Shown here: positions 1 through 9,268 of the stretch, in pieces
How the letters are laid out: each line of letters starts with the position of its first letter
Numbering within the stretch: position 1 is the stretch's first letter
From: JAICLK01 sp963742655
GTDB taxonomy: Bacteria; Patescibacteriota; Saccharimonadia; Saccharimonadales; UBA4665
NCBI GenBank assembly: GCA_963742655.1
Contig: CAVUMM010000005.1
Span: 1 to 64,000, forward strand
Reading direction: 5' to 3'
DNA: 64,000 nucleotides
Notes under the pieces: model-generated
Databases searched by the model: none
Told to the model about the DNA's origin: nothing
Seen by the model: only the letters and a program-made list of their open reading frames with translations
Made by a program: the position numbers and the translations under genes

Positions 1-217
1 GCTGACGTTGTCATTCAGGTAAATTGAGATATTAATTTTGTCCGCAATCTGCGCGATTGTGTGATTGAACGTCGCGCTGGTCACCATCGAAAACAGCACG
101 ATGGTGAGCGTCACCACCATGACGGCGATGGCCGCAGTCGCCAGCGAGACATTGCGCCAGAAGTTGACAATGCCGGTGCGAATAATCCGGAGGAACGTAA
201 TAAAGCTGTCGTCTCAT
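1..217 (-). pseudogene. ftsX: FtsX cell-division permease, 5' part only (window edge), frameshifted
   Basis: Membrane partner of FtsE; the FtsEX complex couples cytoplasmic ATP hydrolysis to peptidoglycan hydrolases at the septum. The frame read leftward from about 205 gives an FtsX-like amino terminus: TFLRIIRTG, then VNFWRN, then a hydrophobic segment (LATAAIAVMVVTLTIVLF) and KINISIYLND at the window edge. The ATG at 217 sits where ftsE should end, as in normal ATGA-coupled ftsEX operons, but it is one base out of frame with the body, so a single-base indel lies just after the start. The rest of the gene is outside the window. Given the neighbours, a sequencing error is likelier than real loss. 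Confidence 0.75.
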
Positions 218-868
218 AGTTTGATATTCGGCGTTAGCGCGGTCACTGGCCATATTGCCGTCGCTGATGGTCACCACCCGCCGCTTCAGCTATTGACGAT
301 GTCCTGGTTGTGCGTGGTCAGCAGCACGGTGGTGCCAAAGCGGTTGATTTTTTCCAGCACCTTGATAACGTCCCAGGCGTGCTTGGGGTCGAGGTTGCCG
401 GTCGGTTCGTCGGCAATCAGAATTTTCGGCTGGCGCACAATTGCCCGGGCAATGGCCACCCGCTGGCGCTCGCCGCCGGACAGTTCCAGCGGCATATTTT
501 TGGCTTTGTTCTTTCAAGTTCACGATGTCCAGGACCTTGGGCACGGTGCGCTGAATTTCGCGCTTGCTCAGCACCGACTATCTCTAGGGCAAAGGCCACG
601 TTTTCGAAAACGGTTTGTTGGGCAGCAGCTTGAAATCCTGAAACACCACGCCAATCTTGCGGCGCAGCAGCGGAATGTCGCGGTCTTTGAGTTTGTCGTA
701 ATCGATGCCGCCAACGATAATTTTGCCGCTAGTGGGCTTTTCTTCACGGGTCAAAAGCCGCAGCAACGTCGTCTTGCCCGCACCGCTCTGCCCGACGACG
801 ATCACAAATTCTTTGGGCTCAACGTGCAAAGAAATACGATCCAAAGCCGGCGCCAAATCTTTGTCCAT
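216..868 (-). pseudogene. ftsE: FtsE, cell-division ABC ATPase, several frameshifts
   Basis: ATPase of the FtsEX complex. Pieces in different frames join into one normal-length FtsE of about 217 aa. The start at 868 leads to Walker A (GQSGAGKTT), then the Q-loop region (VVFQDFKLLPN). A shifted frame gives the central helical part, and another gives the ABC signature (ELSGGERQR), Walker B (ILIADEPTGNLD) and the H-loop (TTHNQD). One more shift at about 290 recovers a normal C-terminal tail ending at the ftsX start. At least three single-base indels are needed. All catalytic motifs survive, and FtsE is core to this group, so read error is the favoured explanation. It is the first gene of an ftsE-ftsX pair. 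Confidence 0.85.
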
Positions 869-955
869 ACGTTTTGGTTACCCGATCAAGCAGAATCATG
901 TACGGTTCATTATAGCAAATCGTGAGCACGCGCGGTCTATTGGCCGAGTGAAAAC

Positions 956-2041
956 TTACGCCGGTATTGAGCTTTCCACAAATGCGTTTTGACGGTCAAG
1001 CATCGGTCAGTCGACGTCGGAAGTCTCAATCGTATTGAGTGCGCAGATCTTTGACTTGTTTATACGGGTGCAGCACGTAGCTGCGGATTTGGTTGCCCCA
1101 GGCCGCCTGCTCGTTCGGGCCTTTAAGTCGGCTAGTTTTTCGGCATGCTGTTCCAGCTGCAGTTGGGCCAGGCGCGAACGCAAAATGGTTAGGGCCGTTT
1201 CTTTGTTCTGCAACTGCGAGCGTTCGTTTTGGATGGCTACGGTGATGCCGGTTGGCAGATGCGTGACGCGCACGGCCGAATCGGTGGTGTTAACGCTTTG
1301 GCCGCCGTGGCCGCCGCTGCGGAAGACGTCGATTTTCAGGTCTTTGTCGTCGAGTTCAACCTCGTCTGGCTGATCAATTTTTGGCAGCACTTCCACCTTG
1401 GCAAAGCTCGTCTGGCGCAAATGGTCGGCGTTGAACGGGCTGAGGCGCACCAAGCCGGTGTACACCGTGCTCACCTTTCAGCTTGCCGTAGGCAAAATCT
1501 GCCGTCAACTTCGAACGTCGCACTTTTAATGCCGGCTTCTTCGCCGGCCGATTCGTCAACCATGTTTGACTTCCAGCTCACTTTTCTCGGCACAGCGAAC
1601 ATACATGCGCAGCAGCATCTGCGCCCAATCCTGGGCGTCGGTACCACCGGCACCGGCGTGAATGCTGACAATCGCGGCGTGCTCATCGTACGGTCCGGTG
1701 AATTTGAGCTCGGCTTTTAATTCGTCAAACATTCGTTGCACATCGGTTAGCTGGATTCGTAAATCGTCGAGTAAACTTTCATCATTCGTCGAAACTAGCT
1801 CATCTATATCGGCCAACTCCTGCTTCAGCTCACGCCATGGCTGCAGACGACGATCCAAACCGGCTTGCCGCTTGGTTATTTCTTGCGCTCTCATGGAATC
1901 CTGCCAAAAATTCGGGTCGGCTATTTGCTGGCTTAATTCGGTTTCCTGCGCGTCTAATTCGGCGAACTTTATACGTTCAAGAGCGACATCGATATCATGC
2001 CGCAACTCAGCTGCCAGTCGTTTTAAATCTTCCATACCCAT
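956..2041 (-). pseudogene. prfB: Peptide chain release factor 2, multiple frameshifts
   Basis: Class I release factor that reads UGA and UAA. The first 160 codons (2041-1556) are clean and hold the N-terminal coiled domain and the AGAGGTDAQDWA segment. The remainder is scattered over three frames: the EESAG-like loop, AYGKLKGEHGVHRL, the GGQ loop (SGGHGGQSVN near 1310) and a C-terminal tail that reads AAWGNQIRSYVL. Breaks fall near 1556, 1500, 1450, 1110 and 1040, with a possible further in-frame stop close to the end. The programmed +1 slip seen in many prfB genes (an in-frame UGA near codon 25) is absent; codons 1-160 run open. PrfA is encoded separately at 43.6 kb, so both release factors are expected to be functional. 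Confidence 0.85.
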
Positions 2042-2065
2042 CCCATTATACTTCTCTACGCCGCA

Positions 2066-2530
2066 TTACTTCGAAGATCGCAAATAATTGCGCAGTTTCT
2101 CGGCAAACGGAGCCCTGGCATCTATATCGACGAAATACGTTTGGTTGTCTTCCTGGAATTCATCATCCGGGTAGCGCGGAACTACGTGGATATGCAAATG
2201 CCAGACATGTTGGCCTGCTTTCGGCTCGTTGCGTTGAATTATCGTTATTCCCTCGCAGTCGTACGTTGATCGAACTGTCGTCGAAACACGTTTAACGAGT
2301 TTGAAAACTTCGATCAGGTCACCATCCGGGATTGAGTACAAGTTTTCATAATGCTTGTTCGGGACAACCAGTACATTGCCGAAATTTTTCTGCCATGAGA
2401 TAGGGCCCATGAATGCAGTGGCCAGTTCATTCCGGTCGATAATATCGTCTTTGGTATTGTACTCGGTTTCCTTGCCCGCCAGAAAGGCACAAAATATGCA
2501 ATCGTAAGAATCCGGTTCGTGATTAAACAT
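2066..2530 (-). CDS. HIT-family hydrolase (histidine triad)
   Basis: Histidine-triad nucleotide hydrolase of 154 aa; the family cleaves adenylated substrates such as AMP-lysine or dinucleoside polyphosphates. The C-terminal half has the triad motif WHLHIHVVP near residue 120, and an N-terminal pair CxxC (CIFC) resembles the zinc-binding part of HIT/GalT relatives. The same frame is open further upstream, but the ATG at 2530 follows directly from the end of the M16 peptidase gene, overlapping it by 8 nt, so translational coupling is likely. It is one of two undamaged genes in the first 8.7 kb. The exact substrate is unknown. Confidence 0.8.
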   Translation of the reverse strand: MFNHEPDSYDCIFCAFLAGKETEYNTKDDIIDRNELATAFMGPISWQKNFGNVLVVPNKHYENLYSIPDGDLIEVFKLVKRVSTTVRSTYDCEGITIIQRNEPKAGQHVWHLHIHVVPRYPDDEFQEDNQTYFVDIDARAPFAEKLRNYLRSSK

Positions 2531-3833
2531 CTGCTTTGGTTTTTGATTTGCCGGACCACAACGGTGATAGTTTATCCTGCAATTCGAGTGCGAAATCCTC
2601 GCCGCAGCTGCCGAGCGTGCCGATTCCCCAAGTATTGCCGGCGAACATCTCGCGAGCCATGGTGATGATGCGGTCTTTGGTGATATCGCGAATGCGTTTG
2701 GGAATCTGATAATAATCTTCGATAACGCCGTCAAAGAAATAGCGCTCGCCATAGCCGTTGGCCGTACCGCCGACCGTTTGCGCGCCGCGCTGGTAGCGTC
2801 CAAGCGCGTAGGCTTGCGCCGCCTCAATGTCTTTGCCCGGCAAATCGCCCGCAAACAGTTTATCCATCTCTTCGACGATAATATGGCACAATGCGCCGGC
2901 GTTTTTGGATGACACCTGGGCACCGAACCACCATCCGCTGCAAAGTTTGGCCTCGTTGATACCGGAACTCATGTGGTAAATCAGGCCGCGCTCGCGGGCC
3001 CGCCCCAAAATTTTGGAGTGCAGCGTTTCAGTCAGCAAGGTGTTGGTGAGGTTAAGCGCATCCGATTCGGCATCGTCCAGCCGCCGTTTCAAAAACGTAT
3101 CGGCGTAAAAGTAAACATTTTTTACGGTTGGATTGTGAATATATAGCGGCTTTTCCAACGAATGCGGCCGTTCGTCAGGCAGCGCAAAACGCCTGCCCTT
3201 CGGCAGCTCCACATGTTCCAGCATCTGTTCGATCTGCGTCATGCGGCCAGGCGTGATATTGCCCGCGATTACGAAGCGCATGTTGCCGCTGCGATGGGTC
3301 GCCTCGTAGTGCGTGCGTATGTCGTTCAGTTTGACGTTTTTCATAATCTTCAAACGCTCCTGGTCGGTGCGCGCCAAGAAGCCATAGGCATGCCTGAGCG
3401 CCAAGCTGAGGTGGCGGAAATGGTTGTTGCCGCGTGCGGCCAATTCTTCCTCGACATTGCCATATTCCGCGGTGTATTCATCGCGCAGGAATAGCGGTTT
3501 GGTGATTGCCACGAGCAGCAGTTCGAGCACGCGGTCCCATTCAAAGTCGGCACACTCAGCCTCATATGTGATGTCGTACACACCGGTGCTGGCGTTATTG
3601 TAGGCACCGTTTTTTTCGAACTCGGCCTGGAAATCGCGCCCACGCGGTATCAATTGGTTCGCGCCAAGTAGTAAGTGCTCCATCAGATGCGGCACTTCCC
3701 ACTTTTTCTCGTCTACCAGATACTCGCCCGCCCGGAAATTGATATCAAAGGTCATCACCTCTGCCGCCGGCACGTGCACCAATAAACCTTTTGCCCCGTT
3801 TTTCAATGCCAATTCGGAAACTGTGTGTTTCAA
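2523..3833 (-). CDS. M16 (insulinase/PqqL-like) zinc peptidase
   Basis: A 436-aa protein with the inverted zinc motif HxxEH as HLMEH at residues 49-53, and the downstream acidic ligand region (NVEEEL, near residue 127) typical of M16 peptidases. The length fits one M16 clan unit of two homologous halves, of which only the first carries the zinc site. No signal peptide or membrane segment is visible, so it probably acts in the cytoplasm or leaves by a non-classical route. It is followed by the HIT gene with an 8-nt overlap. Substrates of bacterial M16 enzymes are often signal or modified peptides; none can be named here. Confidence 0.82.
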   Translation of the reverse strand: MKHTVSELALKNGAKGLLVHVPAAEVMTFDINFRAGEYLVDEKKWEVPHLMEHLLLGANQLIPRGRDFQAEFEKNGAYNNASTGVYDITYEAECADFEWDRVLELLLVAITKPLFLRDEYTAEYGNVEEELAARGNNHFRHLSLALRHAYGFLARTDQERLKIMKNVKLNDIRTHYEATHRSGNMRFVIAGNITPGRMTQIEQMLEHVELPKGRRFALPDERPHSLEKPLYIHNPTVKNVYFYADTFLKRRLDDAESDALNLTNTLLTETLHSKILGRARERGLIYHMSSGINEAKLCSGWWFGAQVSSKNAGALCHIIVEEMDKLFAGDLPGKDIEAAQAYALGRYQRGAQTVGGTANGYGERYFFDGVIEDYYQIPKRIRDITKDRIITMAREMFAGNTWGIGTLGSCGEDFALELQDKLSPLWSGKSKTKADV

Positions 3834-3897
3834 GCGTTATAACCTTTCAAAATCTTCTACTTACTTTACCACAATCTTTACTAAAATCCGCGGCAAG

Positions 3898-4480
3898 CTA
3901 GACATCTGCGAATGATGTAATCTTGCCATCGGCCATTGCAAACTTGGCAACAAAATCATGCGGGTTGTAGCGCGTTCGCATCACTTCGCCCAAGTCTGCG
4001 TTTGTAAACTGCGCGTAGATCGCATTTATTGGGCCGTCGTGGGTGGAAAGGAAGATTGTTTGATTCGGATGCTTTTCGTTCAACTCACCCAAAAATTGCA
4101 ATACTCGCTGCTGCATTTGCGCAATCAGATTCTCCGTTTGGCGGAACGAAGTCGGTGTGGTGGTATACATCCGGGTACTTGGCCTCTATCGCGCCATACG
4201 GCAAATTTGCCAAGTCGCCATAGCTGGCCTCGCGCAAACCTGCTGCCCGGATTATTTCAGTGTGTAGATCCAATTTATTAACGATAATATAAGCCGTGAT
4301 GAAAGCTCGCCCGAGGTCGCTCGAATAAATAGCGTCGAACTCAAGGCCGGCTAGTTTTGCTGCGGTAGATTCTGCATTTTGGACACCCTTTTCGGTCAGC
4401 GGCGTATCAACCCAGCCCGATGATTTTTCGGCCTTGTTATTTTCGGTTTCGCCGTGCCGGCAAATATAAAAAGTTGTCAT
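3898..4480 (-). pseudogene. Histidine phosphatase (phosphoglycerate-mutase-like), one frameshift
   Basis: The N-terminal part begins MTTFYICRHGETENN; the RHG motif marks the catalytic histidine of the histidine-phosphatase superfamily. The second half continues in another frame with FLSTHDGPINA, the second catalytic histidine block. The frame break lies near 4130-4170. Joined, the product is about 193 aa, the usual size for GpmB/CobC-type phosphatases. Substrate specificity cannot be read from the sequence. The split is best taken as another single-base error in this damaged stretch. Confidence 0.75.
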
Positions 4481-4551
4481 TACAAAAGTATAGCCTTACT
4501 CACGCTGCCGCGGCAACAATATCGAAGACCGCTTTGTCAGATTAAAGACTA

Positions 4552-4581
4552 TTGACAATCGTTGCCATTTATCGCTAACAT
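4552..4581 (+). promoter_or_regulatory. Strong sigma-70-type promoter, plus strand
   Basis: TTGACA at 4552 and TAACAT at 4576 with an 18-nt spacer. It points into the gene-poor stretch 4588-5100, where every flanking gene lies on the minus strand. A transcript should start near 4588. Confidence 0.55.
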
Positions 4582-4587
4582 ATTTCG

Positions 4588-5100
4588 AAGAGTGAGACGC
4601 TCAATGATGTTGTGTGACATTGGCAAACACACGGCATGTCTTGCTTAGTATGTGCCAACCCACCCTTGGGAAAGGGAGGAGTTGTTCGAGTGAGTCCGGA
4701 CCAATCGCTGTGAAGTCCCCGCGGGTCGGGCTAGGGGTCAGCGAATGGTTTGCGACTCTACGGTGGCGAGATGATCCGTTGTCCCGTCACAAATGCCACA
4801 GGCATGACGCACGTACTCACCCCAAGGAGGTGATGACCGTGGGCCTCCCCATCGCACATGCGCCCTGACGCAGCCTGGACTTGGAGTTGGAGGTAACCTC
4901 TACGCCAGCGTCGGCGTCGGCGGTAACCGTCATTAACCAACCCCCGCCCAGGACATTGGCCGCCTGAAGCCACAGCCGAAAATCAGGCAAAAATCCGGAA
5001 ATACCGGTCAGGTGAGACCCACAGGCAGTTGCCGATGACGTGTCGCCATTGCGGCTTCCCCCCATCGCTTCATGTTTCTGTCTCACCTGCTCACCCAGGA
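4588..5100 (+). ncRNA. Orphan transcript region with inverted repeats; possible non-coding RNA or small-ORF leader
   Basis: About 500 bases with no recognisable gene. A promoter lies just upstream. The stretch is rich in inverted repeats: a perfect 10-bp pair CAGGTGAGAC (5009-5018) and its complement (5080-5089), an ATGCC/GGCAT hairpin near 4793-4805, and GAGTGAGAC near 4590 that can also pair with the 5080 arm. Two tiny open frames follow good ribosome-binding sites: GGAGGAG before a 7-codon frame near 4700, and AAGGAGGTG at about 4824 before a frame ending at 4868. Open frames of 84-89 codons exist on both strands, but neither resembles a family I know. I checked for RNase P, tmRNA and SRP RNA signatures and did not find them. 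Confidence 0.35.
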
Positions 5101-5150
5101 ATTTTATCTAGTTTGTACATATTGATTAAAAGGCCGCAGGATTACCAGTT

Positions 5151-5859
5151 TTATGGCATCGGATTATTGAGATAATAATATACCGTTGCAGCCGTACCCG
5201 GAGCGTCAAACGTTGCCGCGTCCGGGTCAAAACCCAAGTAACCGGTTGTGTCGTAATGATATAAAGGCCTACCGCTTGCGCTGGTAATGTCAGCCGCAGC
5301 CACCCACCCATTCATCTGTTTAACATCACGTCCGTCAGCAAAGCCCGCGAGTGGCCGTGAGGACGCACCGTCAGCATCTACGACCCATTCCGTGTAACCA
5401 GGAGCTGCGAGTCTGATTTGCGTCAAATCGCCGCTCGGTACTACCGTGGTTTGTTCTGCAAACTTTACATCACCGAGCCGGCTTGCCGTGTTGCCCGACA
5501 CCCATCAAAACGTCGAACAATACCTCACCATCGTCAGTATTACGTTTGCCGGTAAGTTCCACCAATTTTCGGCCGGCGAGAAATCGGCGATGCGCTTTGC
5601 CGTCAATCGCGGTTAATGCGATGCCGGACATTGACGGATCGATTACGCGTTCCAGTACGGCTTCGGTGCTGGAGTCATATTCCATGCCATTACCGCGAAC
5701 CAGAAAATACGCACCAGCCCCAAATGCAAGCAGTAGGCCGCTGATTCCGGTGCCTATCGCGGCTAGCCTACCGATTCGTCGCAGGCGGCTAGGCTGATTC
5801 GGGCGCCAACTAGCGTAATCAGGCGAACCTGGCAGAACGGGGGCAAAATCAGCTGACAT
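5151..5859 (-). pseudogene. Membrane-anchored protein of unknown function, one frameshift
   Basis: Two overlapping frames join into one protein of about 236 aa. The start ATG at 5859 has GGAG seven bases upstream and is preferred over the one at 5877. Residues about 30-60 form one transmembrane helix (IGTGISGLLLAFGAGAYFLV) after a Pro/Arg-rich cytoplasmic tail. The rest would be extracellular and ends in a Tyr/Asp-rich stretch (YHYDTTGYLGFDPD). The frame break is near 5490, by a run of C and A. I do not recognise the family. The layout of short basic tail, one helix and exported domain recurs in this window at 54.4-56.4 kb. Confidence 0.5.
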
Positions 5860-5945
5860 ATTATTTCTCCGAGGCATAATTAATTATCATACCATTTTTG
5901 TTTCAGAATTCAATTTTTTAAAACCTGAGTTTCAAATCCTCCAAC

Positions 5946-6053
5946 CGTCATCCTCAGCCCTGTCCTCGACTCCGATCGGGGATTGACTGGTGATCCAGTA
6001 AGACAAGGGGGTATTCTTTTTTAACTGGATTCCCGATCAGGTCGGGAATGACG
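5946..6053. repeat. Palindromic intergenic repeat, full copy (CGTCATTCCC family)
   Basis: Outer arms begin CGTCATCC and end GGGAATGACG. Each half also folds on itself, and the halves are joined by a T-rich spacer with CTGGATTCCCGATCAGG. Related copies sit at 23317, 27805, 43452 and inside prmC at 46541. It lies between secA and the preceding gene and may also act as a bidirectional terminator. Confidence 0.7.
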
Positions 6054-6097
6054 GGGTTTTGAGATTCGGGTTCACATTGACGGTCTTGTAACGCTTG

Positions 6098-8710
6098 TTA
6101 CTTCCGTTTGCGGGCTTTGGATTTGCGTTGGCGTTCCTGTTTGCGGGATTTTTTGCGCTTTTGCTCGGCTGTTTTTTTGGCAGCCTGAACTCCACCCCTA
6201 GTTTTAAAATCCTTTTCGTCGAACTCGCCGGCGTCGACGACATTGATCCGGCGCGCATTATCTACAGAATTGCGAGCCGCGCGGGTCAATTCCGTTTCGG
6301 CCGGCGTATCGAGCTGCTGGATATCAACCGGCTGGGCATGGAAGAGCGCGCGAACCACATCATGGCGCAACGCCACCTGCATTTCTTCAAAAAGTCGTTG
6401 AGCCTGTCGACGATATTCAACCAGCGGGTCCTGCTGGCCGACGCTTATCCAATGGATGCCTTCGCGCAGATGGTCCATGTTTTCCAAATGTTGCATCCAC
6501 AGATTGTCGAGTATCTGCAAGTATACGTCCCGCTCTACTTTGCGCATGATTTCTGCCGTAAAAGCCTCGACCCGGCCATCATACAACTCGCGCGATTGGG
6601 TCAACAGCACTTCTTCGAACTTGGTCGCGTCAGTGTTGAATAATCGCTCCAACGCGGCGTCATCAAACGGCAACACTTCGCGGATAACGCTCTGGTATTC
6701 ATCGACCGACGGAAAGCTTGCATTGGCCAACGCACGAACTTCATCTTCTATGAACACTTTTATGCGCTTGGAAATATCCGGTTGCTTAAGGATTTCGCGG
6801 CGCATGGCGTATGTTGCCTTGCGGTGGCGGTTCATGACATCGTCGTACTGCACGACGTTTTTGCGCTGGTCAAAGTGGAAACCTTCAACCTTTTTCTGCG
6901 CGCCTTCAAGCGATTTGGAAATTATCCGGTTTTCAATCGGCGTGTCCTCGTCGACTTTCAACCGATCCATGATTGACGCGATGCGCTCGCCGCCGAAAAT
7001 CCGCATCAGATCGTCTTCGGTGCTCACGAAGAATTGCGTCGTGCCCGGGTCGCCCTGTCGGCCGGATCGGCCGCGAAGCTGGTTATCGATGCGGCGTGAT
7101 TCGTGACGCTCGCTGCCCAGCACGAACAAACCGCCGAGTTCTTTCACGCCTTCACCCAGCACGATGTCGGTACCGCGGCCGGCAATGTTAGTCGCCAGCG
7201 TCACCGCGCCTTTTTCGCCGGCTTTGGCGACGGTCGATGCTTCGCGCTCGTTATTTTTGGCGTTCAGTACCTGGTGCGGAATACCGGCTTTGGTCAGCAG
7301 ATTGCCGAGCACTTCGTTCTTCTCGATCGAAACCGTACCCACCAGCACCGGCTGGCCCTTGGTATGCAGCATTTTGATTTCCTGCACGATAGCCTTGAAC
7401 TTGCCGGCTTCGGACTTATAAATACGATCGGTCCGGTCCTGGCGTGCTAATTTTCGGTTTGCCGGCACCTCGACAACATCCAGCTTGTATATCTGGTGGA
7501 ATTCTTCGCTCTCGGTCATGGCGGTACCGGTCATGCCGGCCAGCTTTTCGTACAAACGGAAGTAGTTCTGGAAGGTGATGGTGGCGAGCGTCATGCTTTC
7601 CTGCTGGACCTCCACGCCTTCTTTGGCTTCGATTGCCTGGTGCAGACCTTCGTTGTAGCGTCGGCCCGCTAGCAGACGGCCGGTAAATTCATCGACGATC
7701 ACGATTTCGCCATCGTTCGTCACCACGTAATCTTTGTCGCGGTGGAACAGCGCATGGGCGCGCAGGGCCTGTTGTAAATGATAGATCGTACGGATGTTGC
7801 CGCTGGCGTAGAGGTTGTCGATGCCGAGAATTTTCTCGACTTGTTCGATGCCTTCATCGGTCAGGATGACTGTTTTGCGCTTTTCGTCGGTTTCGTAATC
7901 TTCGTCTTTTTTGAGCTGGCGCACGACCTTGGCGAACTGCGCGTAGGCGTTGCCGGTCTGCACGCTCGGGCGCGGAAATAATCAGCGGCGTGCGGGCTTC
8001 ATCAATCAGAATCGAGTCGACTTCGTCGACGATCGCATAGTGCAAATCGCGCTGGCGCAACTGGTCTTCTTCACGGACCATGTTGTCACGCAAGTAATCG
8101 AAACCGAATTCGTTGTTGGTGCCGTAGGTTATATCGGCTTCGTACGCTTCGCGGCGCGAGCATGGTTTGAGGTGCTGCATGCGCGCGTCTTCGTGGTCTT
8201 TGTTGATAAAATCCGGGTCGTAAATGATAAGAATGGTCGGCCATGATCACTGCCGGCACTCATACCGAGGAAATCATAAATTTGTCCCATCCAGCCGGCA
8301 TCACGTTGCGCCAGATAGTCGTTGACCGTCACCACGTGCACGCCCTTTTCGGTCAATGCGTTTAGATATACGGCAGCGTCGCGACCAATGTCTTGCCTTC
8401 ACCGGTTTTCATTTCGGACACATTGCCTTCGTGCAGCACCATGCCGCCGATCAGCTGGACATCAAAATGCCGCTGGTCCAATGTTCGGGTGGCGGCTTCG
8501 CGAACTACCGCGAAGGCTTCCGGCAGAAGGCTGTCCAGCGATTCCTTCTTAAGCCGCTTCTTAAGTACATCGGTCTGTTCCTTGAGCTGAACATCCGGCA
8601 TGTCCGATATATTTTTCGGCAAGTGCGTTTACTTCCTTGACTCGCTTGCGCAACCGTTTAATCGTCCTGGCCTGCGGATCCCCCAGAATTTTTTTCAAAA
8701 TAAAATGCAT
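6098..8710 (-). pseudogene. secA: SecA preprotein translocase ATPase, frameshifts in N-terminal third
   Basis: Motor ATPase that drives secretory proteins through SecYEG. The start ATG at 8710 (MHFILKKILGDPQ) gives a normal total length of about 871 codons. Walker A (EMKTGEGKT) is near 8400, and VDEVDSILIDEARTPLI follows near 8010. From 7963 to 6098 the frame is clean and includes AGRGTDIVLG, the HESRRIDNQLRGRSGRQGD block and a Lys/Arg-rich tail instead of the zinc-binding SecA tail. Four or more single-base indels break the first 250 codons, near 8605 (a run of A), 8360, 8250 and 7965. SecA is essential, so these are most likely read errors. Confidence 0.9.
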
Positions 8711-8826
8711 ACTAAGCAGTGCTCCCGTCTTTGACACGCTGAATCATTGATACCATTGTACAGTTTTATTAACCAAAAGGCGAGAATTTTAAACCTGTTC
8801 CTATGAAATTATGAAAAAAAGCAAAT

Positions 8827-9189
8827 TTATGCCGCCTGTCGCTTTAATCGTCTAAGCAACCTGCGATGAAGCTTCGGATTGGCGTGCATGGCTTTGTGTT
8901 TCTTAAGTTGGTTTTTGAGCTTTTCTTCGACGATATCGATGGCTGCATACAGGTTGACGGTGCATTCCTCCGCCCGGATAACTTCTTGCGGCACGTACAT
9001 GATAACTTCGCAGGCGTAACGGTTCTTATCCTTCGATTTACTTTCCTTCAGCTTGACTTCGGCGTGAGCACTGGCCCTGGAATGACGCGACAGATATTTG
9101 TCTAGGCGCCCGATTTTTTTGGTGACGTATTTGCGCAACTTTTCGTCCACACTTGTATGCACACCGGATATTTCAAGCTTTTGGATCAT
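8827..9189 (-). CDS. hpf: Ribosome hibernation factor (HPF/RaiA family, short form)
   Basis: A 120-aa protein with the HPF/YfiA fold signature: the start MIQKLEISGVHTSVDE, a basic helix KIGRLDKYL, and the strand-helix end DIVEEKLKNQLKKHK. The family binds the small-subunit decoding centre and silences or dimerises ribosomes in stationary phase. The long C-terminal dimerisation domain of Gram-positive long HPF is missing; only a short basic tail follows. It lies between serS and secA. The hpf-secA order is familiar in many bacteria. A good GGGGAGGC ribosome-binding site precedes the ATG. Confidence 0.85.
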   Translation of the reverse strand: MIQKLEISGVHTSVDEKLRKYVTKKIGRLDKYLSRHSRASAHAEVKLKESKSKDKNRYACEVIMYVPQEVIRAEECTVNLYAAIDIVEEKLKNQLKKHKAMHANPKLHRRLLRRLKRQAA

Positions 9190-9268
9190 GAGTAGCCTCC
9201 CCTCGCCCGAGTTGATTTTTTAGATTGCAAGTTCTCGTGACTTAATCGTCTTTAGAACCTGACATTAA

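Noticed and set aside
956..2041. Programmed +1 frameshift in prfB
   Set aside because: The usual site is an in-frame UGA near codon 25. Codons 1-160 are open here, and the breaks occur at several later places without a slippery CUU-UGA-C context.
4614..5086. Protein genes of 84 aa (plus) and 89 aa (minus)
   Set aside because: They overlap each other, have no family resemblance and lie in inverted-repeat-rich DNA; kept only as part of the orphan transcript region.
6098..8710. secA as a true pseudogene
   Set aside because: All motifs are intact once single-base shifts are repaired, and the gene is essential; labelled broken only as sequenced.
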